Position numbers and translations under genes: made by a program
Notes under the pieces: generated by a model
Database searches by the model: none
The model's input: only the letters and a program-made list of their open reading frames with translations
What the model was told of the DNA's origin: nothing
In this document: in pieces, positions 15,738 through 24,371 of the stretch
Position numbering within the stretch: position 1 is the stretch's first letter
Layout: each line of letters starts with the position of its first letter
Source of the DNA: Dryocola sp032000125
GTDB lineage: Bacteria; Pseudomonadota; Gammaproteobacteria; Enterobacterales; Enterobacteriaceae
DNA length: 64,000 nt
Assembly (NCBI GenBank): GCA_032000125.1
Contig: DAMALH010000004.1
Location: forward strand, 62,001-126,000
Direction: 5' to 3'

Positions 15738-16738
15738 TTGGGCTGTTCCTCATTCAGCGAATTCAGTATCGGGTTGATCAAGTGTTCGACGCGCAAGGCG
15801 TACTGGCCGTTTAGCGTGCCGTATTGACTGGTCAGCACCGGTACACCATCGACATGCGCGAGAATGCGATCCGGCTTGTCGACAGGCAGCACGTCGCCAG
15901 GTTTTAGTTTTAGTATTTGTGACAGCCTGAGCGGGATATCGGCGAAGTTCGCCACCAGTTCCAGCTCAGAATGCTGCACCTGGCGCACCAGGGTATCGCG
16001 CCAGCTTTGGTCTTCCTGACGGGAGTTTTCCAGCGGCGGGTTCACCAGCAGTTCGCGCAGCGGTTCAATCATGCTGAACGGCAGACAAATATTAAATTCG
16101 CCGGTCAGGTTGCCAATTTCCACATGGAAAGGCGTGTTCACCACGATGTCGTTTGGCGACGTCGTGATGTTGGTAAATTTCACCTGCATTTCGGAACGCA
16201 CGTATTCCACATCAAGCGGATAAATGGCCTTCCAGGCGTCGCTGTATGCTTCCAGCGCCAGCTTCAGCATGCGGTTGATGACGCGCTGTTCAGTATGGGT
16301 AAACTCGCGGCCTTCAACTTTCGTCGGGAAGCGGCCGTCGCCACCAAACAGGTTATCCACCGCAATAAACACAAGGCTTGGCGAGAAGACGAACAGGCCG
16401 GTGCCGCGCAGCGGTTTTAAGTGCATCAGGTTGAGGTTGGTTGGCACCGGAAGGTTACGCGCAAACTCATGATAGGGCTGAATGCGGATCGCGCCGACGG
16501 TAATATCCGGGCTACGACGCAGCAGGTTAAACAGCCCCATACGGAACTGACGAGCAAAACGTTCGTTGATAATTTCCAGCGCCTGCAGGCGTTCACGCAC
16601 CACGCGGCGCTGGGTATTAGGATCGTAGGGGCGAATGTCGGTTTCACTAACTGCCCCGGCAGTCGGTTCGTCGCTGCTGTCGGCGTCGCCGTTTAGCAGC
16701 GCATCGATTTCAGCCTGTGAAAGAATACTGTCGCCCAT
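15734..16738 (-). CDS. fliM: Flagellar motor switch protein FliM
   Basis: FliM is the C-ring protein that binds phosphorylated CheY. The 334-residue protein begins with the CheY-binding peptide GDSILSQAEIDALLNG, has the middle CheC-like domain with LKPLRGTGLFVFSP.LVFIAVDNLFGG, and ends with a SpoA domain that pairs with FliN. Length equals that of E. coli. Three bases separate it from fliL. Confidence 0.97.
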   Translation of the reverse strand: MGDSILSQAEIDALLNGDADSSDEPTAGAVSETDIRPYDPNTQRRVVRERLQALEIINERFARQFRMGLFNLLRRSPDITVGAIRIQPYHEFARNLPVPTNLNLMHLKPLRGTGLFVFSPSLVFIAVDNLFGGDGRFPTKVEGREFTHTEQRVINRMLKLALEAYSDAWKAIYPLDVEYVRSEMQVKFTNITTSPNDIVVNTPFHVEIGNLTGEFNICLPFSMIEPLRELLVNPPLENSRQEDQSWRDTLVRQVQHSELELVANFADIPLRLSQILKLKPGDVLPVDKPDRILAHVDGVPVLTSQYGTLNGQYALRVEHLINPILNSLNEEQPK

Positions 16739-16741
16739 GAT

Positions 16742-17209
16742 CTACCGCAAAATAAAGGCGGTATACAGCACGTCGCTGACCACCTGTTGAGGTTGACCGG
16801 CAACCAGAGGCGGCGCCAGCGTATTTTTAATTGCCTCTACCAGCTTCTGCTTACCTTCATCGGTGGCAAGGGCAGTCGCATCCTGGCGGGAAAACAGCAG
16901 CAGCAGGCGGCTGCGCACTTCCGGCAGGAACTCGCTCAGGCGCTGGCGAGTCGCGTCATCTTTCAGGCGCAGGGTGATGCCGACATACAGCACGCGATCC
17001 GCATCGCCAAGATTGACGGTAAAGGTATCCAGCGCAAAAAAGACCGGGGCGGGCGGCGGCTCTGGCTTATCAGCCTGGGCGCTGACGGGGTGTTGCTGCA
17101 TCCGCCAGTAGCTGTAGCCTGCGGTGGCGCATGCGGCGAGTGTTATCAGGACCAGTAAAGGCATCCAGATGGAGCGCTTGCGGCCTTTGGTCTGAGCGAT
17201 GTCAGTCAT
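16742..17209 (-). CDS. fliL: Flagellar basal-body protein FliL
   Basis: FliL is a bitopic inner membrane protein that surrounds stators and supports torque. It is 155 residues with a transmembrane helix at about 14-36 and a periplasmic stomatin-like domain with FFALDTFTVNLGD..RVLYVGITL. It is the first gene of the fliLMNOPQR operon, with a 125-bp gap to fliK that must hold the operon promoter. Confidence 0.95.
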   Translation of the reverse strand: MTDIAQTKGRKRSIWMPLLVLITLAACATAGYSYWRMQQHPVSAQADKPEPPPAPVFFALDTFTVNLGDADRVLYVGITLRLKDDATRQRLSEFLPEVRSRLLLLFSRQDATALATDEGKQKLVEAIKNTLAPPLVAGQPQQVVSDVLYTAFILR

Positions 17210-17334
17210 ATAACGCTTTATTCCTGTATCGATACTGCTTTATGGAGCGATTATCCCGCGTCGCCCCGGCATCAAAGCCTGGAAAACACGGGATATTTGT
17301 TGTTACCTCTGCCGTTTACGCCTTATGACAATCG

Positions 17335-18567
17335 TCAGGCGAAGATATCGACAGCGTTATTGCCTGAGGCAAGGCGCTGTACGCTGGCAGGAACGGCGAG
17401 GGTTTCAGCCTCGCCGCCTAAAGAGGGGAAGCTGTCCGCGGAGCGTTGCGACGGCTGTTGCTGCTGGCCCGACTGCTGCTGTTGCTGAGCAAAACTTTCG
17501 CTGCTGATGCTGCTTTGACCGAGCTGAATTCCGCTTTCCGCAAGGGCCGTGCGTAACGCAGGCAGCGTCGCTTCGAGTGCCGCTCGCACGTGGCTGTGCG
17601 GAGAGGTCATCTGTAGCTGGGCCTGGTTATCGTCAAGCTTGAGGCTAATCTGGATTTGACCCAGGTCTTCCGGGTGCAGACGCAGCTCGGCGCTTTGCTG
17701 GCCTTGACGGGTGAACAGCGTAACGTGCTGGCTCACCGCCTGCTGCCACTCCTGGCTTCCCAGTTGAGCGCTGATTTGCGGCGCCACCGGCGTTGCGATA
17801 TGCGTACTTAACGGCGTGCTGACCGTTGCGCTGCTGATGGTTGGCGTACTGACCGTCGGCGTGGTGTTATTGCTGATAGCGCTTTCGCGGCTGTCTTTAT
17901 CAACGGCAACGGTCGGAAGGACGCCGTCATCGGCTAGCTGATTTGCTACCGGTGCCCCGGATTTAGCAGCAAAGGTTGAGTCGGCCGTCTGGGCTTTTCC
18001 AGCAACGCTCAGGCTGTCATCGCTGCGGACAGCCGTGGTTTTTTGCTGCACGCCGCTCGCCAGTAACGTGCCGAGCGGCGAGGTTTCAGCAGTATCTTTA
18101 CCTGCTGCTGAGGAGGCAAGCGTTGCGCCAGGCGTTGCGGTATTCTGCTGTGGCAGCATGGCGAAGAGCGCGCTCAGCGCCTGCATATCAGCGGCGTTCA
18201 GCTCGCGTGTGCTCTCTTGCCCCCCAACGCGCTGTCCGGTTTTGTCCGCTGCGGCGGCTTTACCCACGTTTGCCAGCAGGGTGGAAAGCGCTTCAGGCTC
18301 GTCCATATCCAGTTTATTAAGCAAATCTGCGAGCTTTGTTTTGCCCGCGGCGAGATCCTGCGCGCTAAGCTTCTGGCCCGTTGTTTTGTTAAGCGTGGCA
18401 CTCAGCGACAGCGTTTTACCGTCTTCAGGAGCGACCAGGCCCGGCAGCGCCTTGCTGAATAAATCCAGAAAACCTTCGCCGAGGCCTTTTTCGTCCGAGG
18501 CCGCTGCGGCGTTAGTCAGGCCACCGTCGGTATCGGCGGTTACGTTTAACAGGGGCAGTTTGATCAT
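17335..18567 (-). CDS. fliK: Flagellar hook-length control protein FliK
   Basis: FliK is the secreted ruler that switches export specificity from hook to filament. It is 410 residues, close to Salmonella (405) and longer than E. coli (375). The N-terminal and middle regions are low-complexity, rich in Thr, Ala and Ser. The conserved C-terminal switch domain runs about 275-365 (ELRLHPEDLGQIQISLKLDDN, RTALAESGIQLG), followed by a Gln-rich tail. It overlaps fliJ by four bases. Confidence 0.95.
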   Translation of the reverse strand: MIKLPLLNVTADTDGGLTNAAAASDEKGLGEGFLDLFSKALPGLVAPEDGKTLSLSATLNKTTGQKLSAQDLAAGKTKLADLLNKLDMDEPEALSTLLANVGKAAAADKTGQRVGGQESTRELNAADMQALSALFAMLPQQNTATPGATLASSAAGKDTAETSPLGTLLASGVQQKTTAVRSDDSLSVAGKAQTADSTFAAKSGAPVANQLADDGVLPTVAVDKDSRESAISNNTTPTVSTPTISSATVSTPLSTHIATPVAPQISAQLGSQEWQQAVSQHVTLFTRQGQQSAELRLHPEDLGQIQISLKLDDNQAQLQMTSPHSHVRAALEATLPALRTALAESGIQLGQSSISSESFAQQQQQSGQQQQPSQRSADSFPSLGGEAETLAVPASVQRLASGNNAVDIFA

Positions 18568-19007
18568 TCGCCTTTCCTCAGTGTCGCCCGCTGGGCATAT
18601 TCATCCATCTGTTTCTGATCGAGCCGGTTTTCCGCAAGCAGCATCTCGGTGGCTTTACGGTCGCGCAAGGTCTGCCAGGCCTGCAATCTTTTCTGTTTTT
18701 CCTGCCAGAAGTTCAGCGCCTGGTCGACCTTGCTGGTCCACGCACTGAGCTGCTGACGGTGCTGATCTATGGCTTTTTCGAGCGTCTGGATAAACTGCTG
18801 GTAGTTTTGCCAGCGGGTGCTTGCAATCCCCTGGCTCATGGTATTGTTCAGGTTAGTGCTGTACTCAAACTGATAGTTAATCAGCATGTTGAGCTGCTCT
18901 TCCGCCTGTTGAAATCCTTTGCGCATTTCGCCTAACCGTAGCGCCGCGTTCTCCACCTCTTTCTCGGCGAGATCGTGTAGCGTTTCCAGTGCTGTGCTTT
19001 GGCCCAT
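18564..19007 (-). CDS. fliJ: Flagellar export chaperone FliJ
   Basis: FliJ is the coiled-coil stalk that fits in the FliI hexamer and links it to FlhA. It is 147 residues, the standard length, almost wholly alpha-helical and charged with heptad spacing. LHDLAEKEVENAALRLGEMRKG and INYQFEYSTNLNN are family features. It lies 12 bases after fliI and overlaps fliK. Confidence 0.94.
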   Translation of the reverse strand: MGQSTALETLHDLAEKEVENAALRLGEMRKGFQQAEEQLNMLINYQFEYSTNLNNTMSQGIASTRWQNYQQFIQTLEKAIDQHRQQLSAWTSKVDQALNFWQEKQKRLQAWQTLRDRKATEMLLAENRLDQKQMDEYAQRATLRKGE

Positions 19008-19019
19008 AGTTACCTCTCA

Positions 19020-20378
19020 TCAAACCGTTGGGAAGATAAGTTCCAGCGCCGCGCAGGCGTCTTCCCAGCCGCTGCGTTCAAAAATCCCCTGCTGTAAAAA
19101 AGCTTCCAGATGCGGCCAGAGCACAATGGCTTTGTCGAGCATCGGATCGCTGCCTTTGGCATAGGCGCCAACGCTTACCAGGTCGCGGTTACGCTGGAAG
19201 CTGGATAACAGCTGTTTAAAATTGCGCACTCGCGCATAGTGCCCATCGGTTATCAGCGAGGTCATGGCACGGCTAATCGAGGCTTCGATATCAATCGCCG
19301 GGTAATGGCCCGCCTCGGCGAGACGACGCGAGAGCACGATGTGCCCGTCAAGAATGGCGCGCGCTGAATCCGCAATCGGGTCCTGCTGATCGTCCCCTTC
19401 GGTCAGCACGGTATAAAATGCGGTGATCGAGCCGCCGCCGTGAATACCGTTACCGGCACGTTCCACCAGCGCCGGCAGCTTGGCGAACACGGAAGGCGGG
19501 TAGCCCTTGGTTGCCGGCGGCTCGCCGATGGCCAGCGCGATTTCACGCTGCGCCATGGCATAGCGGGTGAGGGAGTCCATAATCAGCAGTACGTGCTGGC
19601 CACGATCGCGGAAGTCCTCGGCGATGCGCGTGGCATAGGCTGCGCCCTGCATACGCAGCAGCGGTGAAACATCCGCAGGTGCGGCAATCACTACCGAACG
19701 CGCGCGGCCTTCCGGGCCAAGAATGTTCTCGATAAAATCTTTTACTTCACGGCCGCGCTCGCCAATCAGCCCCACCACAATCACGTCGGCCTGGGTGTAA
19801 CGCGCCATCATGCCCAGCAGCACGCTTTTACCAACGCCGGAGCCCGCGAAGAGCCCCATACGCTGTCCGCGTCCGACGGTCAGCAGCGCATTGATTGGGC
19901 GCACGCCGACGTCGAGCACATGTTCGATGGCGGTACGCTGCAATGGGTTAAACGGAGCGGCGCCCAGCGTGCCCCAGGAGGTTGTTTCTGGCGCAGGCAG
20001 GCTGTCGAGCGGGCGACCGCTGCCGTCCAGCACGCGGCCAAGCAGAGCCGGGCCGAGCGGCAACTGCTTGCCGTTGTTTGCGCCGTCTTCACCTGATGAG
20101 CGCGCGTAAACCCGTGCGCCGGGCAAAATACCTTCCACTTCTTCAAGCGGCATCAAAAACAGTTTCTGGCCGTTAAAGCCAACGACTTCGGCTTCCACTT
20201 CACGGCTGTGCTGCTCAATAATGCAGGTTGCGCCGAGCGGAAGCTGTAAACCGGTGGCTTCCAGCACCAGGCCCGTGGCGCGGGTCAGGCGGCCATAGCG
20301 GCGCACGGCGGGTAATTTCGCCATGCGTTCTTCAAAGCTGTCCAGCGTATTAAGCCAGCGCGTTAACCGGGCGGTCAT
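19020..20378 (-). CDS. fliI: Flagellar export ATPase FliI
   Basis: FliI is the hexameric cytoplasmic ATPase of flagellar export. It is 452 residues (457 in E. coli). The Walker A GSGVGKS is at 179-185 and the Walker B VLLIMD at 263-268; GERGREV and SITAFYTVLTEGDDQQDPI are F1-type ATPase motifs. Its ATG overlaps the fliH stop by one base. Confidence 0.97.
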   Translation of the reverse strand: MTARLTRWLNTLDSFEERMAKLPAVRRYGRLTRATGLVLEATGLQLPLGATCIIEQHSREVEAEVVGFNGQKLFLMPLEEVEGILPGARVYARSSGEDGANNGKQLPLGPALLGRVLDGSGRPLDSLPAPETTSWGTLGAAPFNPLQRTAIEHVLDVGVRPINALLTVGRGQRMGLFAGSGVGKSVLLGMMARYTQADVIVVGLIGERGREVKDFIENILGPEGRARSVVIAAPADVSPLLRMQGAAYATRIAEDFRDRGQHVLLIMDSLTRYAMAQREIALAIGEPPATKGYPPSVFAKLPALVERAGNGIHGGGSITAFYTVLTEGDDQQDPIADSARAILDGHIVLSRRLAEAGHYPAIDIEASISRAMTSLITDGHYARVRNFKQLLSSFQRNRDLVSVGAYAKGSDPMLDKAIVLWPHLEAFLQQGIFERSGWEDACAALELIFPTV

Positions 20379-21076
20379 TACAGAACTCCCGGTGCGGCAA
20401 GGCGGCAGAGTTCCTGCCAGCGCGTGGCGACGCTCGCGTCCAGATCGCCCTCATCGGCGGAGACTTTACAGCCTCCCTGATGCAGGCTCGGATCGCCGCG
20501 TAAACGCCAGCCGTGCAGGCTTAGCGTCGCGCCCAGCATATCTTCAACGCGCTGCAGATCGTCCGGGTGCACGCGCAGCTGCGGCTTGCCGCTGAACAGC
20601 GGTTCCTGCTGCAACAGCCCCTGAATTTGTTTAATGAGCGCGGCGTTATCGATGCCCTGCGTATGGCCGATGACCTGGCGGGCCGCCTCAAGCGCCATTT
20701 GCATCAGGCGTGAGGCGATAACGCTGTCGAGCGCGTCGAGCGTGTGCTGGAATTCGCTGACGAGCTGCTGCATGCGGGCATGAACGGGGGCCTGCTGCTG
20801 CTTAGCCTCGTTGATGCCCTGTTCAATCCCCTGCTGAAAGCCAGCCTTGCGGCCTTCTTCAACGCCTTTGGCGTGGCCTGCAGCGTAGCCCTCTGCGTGG
20901 CCCTGCTCGTGCGCCTGCATCTGCATCATCGCCAGCTTTTGCTGTAAATCCGGCTCGCTTTCTACGGCAGGCTCTTCTGCGGCGATCTCCTGCGGCATCA
21001 GGCTTTCAAACACCGCGCCTGAGGCCGGTGCCAGATCGTCCGGCGTCCAGATTTTCCAGGGCAGCGAGTTAGACAT
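20378..21076 (-). CDS. fliH: Flagellar export regulator FliH
   Basis: FliH is the dimeric stator-like regulator of FliI that ties it to FliN. The ATG at 21076 gives 232 residues beginning MSNSLPWKIWTPDDLAP, matching E. coli; the longer frame lacks support. Residues about 50-85 carry GxxxG-type repeats (EGYAAGHAKGVEEGRKAG) and a helical region follows. The start overlaps fliG by eight bases, as in E. coli. Confidence 0.95.
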   Translation of the reverse strand: MSNSLPWKIWTPDDLAPASGAVFESLMPQEIAAEEPAVESEPDLQQKLAMMQMQAHEQGHAEGYAAGHAKGVEEGRKAGFQQGIEQGINEAKQQQAPVHARMQQLVSEFQHTLDALDSVIASRLMQMALEAARQVIGHTQGIDNAALIKQIQGLLQQEPLFSGKPQLRVHPDDLQRVEDMLGATLSLHGWRLRGDPSLHQGGCKVSADEGDLDASVATRWQELCRLAAPGVL

Positions 21077-22061
21077 AGGTATCCTCGCTGGTGCCAATTA
21101 CCATCTCGCCGGTTTCGGCCAGACGACGAACAACAAGCAGGATGGCTTTCTGTTCGTTCTCCACCTGAGACAGGCGAACCGGGCCACGGTTGGAGAGGTC
21201 GTCGCGCAGGATATCGGCTGCACGCTGCGACATATTGCGCAGGAACTTCTCGCGCAGCGGCTGTTCTGCCCCTTTGAGCGCGATCAGCAGCGACTCGGAT
21301 TCCACTTCCTGCAGCAGGCGCTGGATGCTGCGATCGTCCACTTCGACAAGGTTTTCGAACAGGAACATCTCGTCGATGATTTTCTGTGCCAGCTCGCCGT
21401 CGAAGTCGCGAACCGCGGTAATAACCGCTTCTTCCTGCTGCGTTTTCATCAGGTTGATAATTTCCGCAGCGGTTCTCACGCCGCCCATTTTGCTGCGCTT
21501 GAGGTTCTGGCCGTCGAGCAGGTTGTTGAGCACTTCTGTCAGTTCCGCCAGCGCCGCTGGCTGCACGCCGCCAAAGGTAGCGATACGCAGCATGACGTCG
21601 TGGCGCAGGCGCTCGTCGAACAGCGCCAGGATATCGGCTGCCTGAGCACGTTTGAGGTGCACAAGAATGGTGGCGATGATCTGCGGGTGCTCGTCGCGGA
21701 TAAGGTCTGCCGCGCTCTGCGGTTCCATAAAGTTGAGCGTTTCCATGCCCGAGGTGGTTTCGCGCGTTTCGAGAATATCTTCCAGCAGGCTTGAGGCACG
21801 TTCTTCGCCCAGCGCTTTGACCAGCACCGAACGCAGATAATCGTTGGCGTTGATGGAGAGGGCCGCGAACTGCTCCGCTTCCTGCTCAAATTCGGCCAGC
21901 ACGTCGGTCAACTGCTTATTGGAGATCTGGCGAATGTTCGCCATTGCCGCACTCACGTGCTGCACTTCTCGCGGGCTGAGATGCTTGAATACCTCGGCCG
22001 CGCGGTCTTCGCCGATGGTCATCAACAGAATGGCGCTCTTTTCGGTGCCGGTAATACTCAT
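21069..22061 (-). CDS. fliG: Flagellar motor switch protein FliG
   Basis: FliG is the rotor protein that contacts MotA. It is 330 residues (331 in E. coli). The EHPQI motif begins at residue 124. The C-terminal torque helix with alternating charges (REKFLRNMSQRAADILRDDL) is intact, which argues for a working motor. It overlaps fliF by four and fliH by eight bases. Confidence 0.97.
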   Translation of the reverse strand: MSITGTEKSAILLMTIGEDRAAEVFKHLSPREVQHVSAAMANIRQISNKQLTDVLAEFEQEAEQFAALSINANDYLRSVLVKALGEERASSLLEDILETRETTSGMETLNFMEPQSAADLIRDEHPQIIATILVHLKRAQAADILALFDERLRHDVMLRIATFGGVQPAALAELTEVLNNLLDGQNLKRSKMGGVRTAAEIINLMKTQQEEAVITAVRDFDGELAQKIIDEMFLFENLVEVDDRSIQRLLQEVESESLLIALKGAEQPLREKFLRNMSQRAADILRDDLSNRGPVRLSQVENEQKAILLVVRRLAETGEMVIGTSEDTYV

Positions 22062-23755
22062 AGTTCGTTACTCATCCATTGGCGAATAACCAGCGCAACG
22101 ACGCGCGGATCGTTATCAGACATATCGCGGATACGCTGGCTCATGACTTCGGCGCTCAGACGCTGATTAGCTTTACGCTGTTGCTGCTGTTCGTCTTTGC
22201 TGAGGCGGACGGACACGGCTTCGTCTTCTTCTTCACGCACGCGCTGGGCTTCAACCTGGGCCTTGAGAATTTCAGTTTTGCGCTGTAGCTGTGGGCGAAT
22301 AGCTTTACGCCACAGCAGCCAGGCGACAATCAGCACCAGCAACCAACGGCCCGCCGAGAGCAGCAGGTCGAAGAACGACTGCTGTTGCCAGAACGGCAGC
22401 TCGCCGCTGGTTTCTTCGCTTGCGGTAAACGGTGAATTCACCACGTTGAGCGTATCGCCACGCTTTTCTGAATACCCCATTGCTTCACGCGTCAGGTCTT
22501 CGATTTGCTTGAGCTGATCGTTAGTCAGCGGCAGCGGCTTGCCGTCGGCCAGCTGGCGGTAGTTCACTACTACCGCAACGGACAGGCGTTCAATATCGCC
22601 CACGTTCAGCTTGGTATGGCGGATGGTACGGTCAACTTCGTAGTTGGTTGTTTCGTCTCGCTGGGTATTGCTGGAGCCGGTTTGCGAAGACGTTGAAGTA
22701 GACTGGGTCTGACCGGCGTTTGCCTGGTTTGTCTGATTAGTCTGGTTCGGCTGCGCCGGCGTGGTGATTGGCGCATTGTTTGGCGGAGCAGGCTGGTTAG
22801 TCAGCGCGCCCGGCACGCCGCCTGGGTTGCGGCCGTTAACCTGCTCGCTTTGGTTCAGCTGACGTGAACGAATCGCGGACTGCGACGGATCGCTATTCGG
22901 GCGATACTGCTCTTCGGTTTGTTCTTTATTGGCGAAATCAATCTGCGCGGTCACCTGGGCATGCACGTTGCCGTTGCCAACAATAGGGCCAAGGATAGAT
23001 TCGATCCGACGCTGGTAGCGGTTTTCCACGTCGGCGGAATATTTAAGCTGCGCGTCGTTCAGGTCGCGTCCGGCGGTGTTGGACTGCGTCAGTAAATGGC
23101 CGCCCTGATCCACAAGCGTAACGTTACCCGGCGGCAGGCCCGCCACGGCGCTGGAAACCATATGCACAACGGCGCTGATCTGCCCTTCGTCAAGCGCGCG
23201 TCCTGGTTGCAGGCTCAGCGTAACGGAGGCGGAAGGGGATTTTTGTTCACGGACGAATAAAGAAGGTTTTGGCATGGCGAGGTGCACACGAGCGCTTTTC
23301 ACCGGGCCGAGCGTTTCGATGGTGCGCGCCAGCTCGCCTTCAAGCGCGCGCTGGTAGTTCACCTGCTCGCTAAACTGGCTGATACCAAACTTTTCTTTGT
23401 CCAGCAGCTCAAAACCCACCGCGCCGCCTTTCGGCAACCCCTGCTGCGCAAGGCGCAGGCGCAGATCATAGACTTTATCGGCGGGGACTTCTATCGCGCT
23501 GCCGTTGTCGGAGTAGCGATAGGGAATATTCATCTGCGTCAGCTGGGTGACGATCGCGCCCCCATCCTGATCGGCAAGGTTGCTGTACAGCACTTTATAG
23601 TCAGGCTGTTTAGCCCATAAAGTTAAGGCCACAATAATGGCTATCGCCGCCGCGCCCGCGATGATTAAAGGGATTTTAGGGTTTGCGCGAATGCGGGTGA
23701 GCCATTCCTGAGCTTTATTTGGCGATGTTTGTGCCTGGGCTGCAGCAACAGTCAT
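22058..23755 (-). CDS. fliF: Flagellar MS-ring protein FliF
   Basis: FliF forms the MS ring, the base on which the flagellum is built. The ATG at 23755 with GAGGT upstream gives 565 residues; the frame extends further but the first part matches no FliF. One transmembrane helix lies near residues 28-50 and a second near 440-460. The Asn/Gln/Thr-rich stretch at about 300-370 is the variable periplasmic loop. The C-terminal tail binds FliG. It is divergent from fliE. Confidence 0.96.
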   Translation of the reverse strand: MTVAAAQAQTSPNKAQEWLTRIRANPKIPLIIAGAAAIAIIVALTLWAKQPDYKVLYSNLADQDGGAIVTQLTQMNIPYRYSDNGSAIEVPADKVYDLRLRLAQQGLPKGGAVGFELLDKEKFGISQFSEQVNYQRALEGELARTIETLGPVKSARVHLAMPKPSLFVREQKSPSASVTLSLQPGRALDEGQISAVVHMVSSAVAGLPPGNVTLVDQGGHLLTQSNTAGRDLNDAQLKYSADVENRYQRRIESILGPIVGNGNVHAQVTAQIDFANKEQTEEQYRPNSDPSQSAIRSRQLNQSEQVNGRNPGGVPGALTNQPAPPNNAPITTPAQPNQTNQTNQANAGQTQSTSTSSQTGSSNTQRDETTNYEVDRTIRHTKLNVGDIERLSVAVVVNYRQLADGKPLPLTNDQLKQIEDLTREAMGYSEKRGDTLNVVNSPFTASEETSGELPFWQQQSFFDLLLSAGRWLLVLIVAWLLWRKAIRPQLQRKTEILKAQVEAQRVREEEDEAVSVRLSKDEQQQQRKANQRLSAEVMSQRIRDMSDNDPRVVALVIRQWMSNEL

Positions 23756-23984
23756 TGCGCACCTCGCGGCCTGGCATAGAGAGAATAATTCGTATAAAGA
23801 GTGAACAAAACGAGCTCCCGGGTCGACAAACACGACAAAAGTTCCAGATAGATGGCGCAGTCATTATTTTCTTTTCAGGAATTTTCGATGGCCGAATTAG
23901 CTCTATTTTTTGCACCTATTTAACGCCTTTATCCTATTGACAAGGTGATAATCTTGCCGCGTTCAATAAAACCGGGGCAGGAAA
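23756..23984. promoter_or_regulatory. fliF/fliE divergent control region
   Basis: This 229-bp gap separates the divergent class II genes fliF and fliE. By analogy with E. coli and Salmonella it should hold FlhDC-dependent promoters for both; no clear sigma-28 box is seen. Confidence 0.5.
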
Positions 23985-24296
23985 ATGGCAATTCAGGGGA
24001 TTGAAGGGGTTATTCAACAGCTGCAGGCTACCGCGCTTACCGCGGGCAACCAGGTGCAGAATAACGATGCAAAAGTGAGCTTTGCCGGCGAGTTACAGTC
24101 GGCGTTAGGCCGCATCAGCGATACGCAAAACGCGGCGCGTACGCAGGCTGAAAAATTCGCCCTCGGCACGCCGGGCGTGGCGCTAAACGATGTGATGGTC
24201 GATCTGCAAAAATCTTCAGTGTCATTGCAGATGGGGATTCAGGTGCGCAACAAGCTGGTTTCTGCCTATCAGGACATCATGAACATGCAGGTTTAG
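23985..24296 (+). CDS. fliE: Flagellar hook-basal body protein FliE
   Basis: FliE is the adaptor between the MS ring and the proximal rod and the first exported rod protein. It is 103 residues (104 in E. coli), with the conserved C-terminus DVMVDLQKSSVSLQMGIQVRNKLVSAYQDIM split here for length. It is monocistronic, followed by a hairpin at 24302-24335. Confidence 0.95.
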   Translation: MAIQGIEGVIQQLQATALTAGNQVQNNDAKVSFAGELQSALGRISDTQNAARTQAEKFALGTPGVALNDVMVDLQKSSVSLQMGIQVRNKLVSAYQDIMNMQV

Positions 24297-24301
24297 CGGG
24301 G

Positions 24302-24335
24302 TAAGCCATTTGATAAACAACTATCAGATGGCTTA
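24302..24335. terminator. Hairpin after fliE
   Basis: A 14-bp stem (TAAGCCAT... / ...ATGGCTTA, one G-U pair) with a six-base loop lies five bases after the fliE stop. There is no clear T tract, so terminator strength is uncertain. Confidence 0.5.
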
Positions 24336-24371
24336 TGCACGGGAGCGGGCAGGGCGGCGTAACGGGCTTTG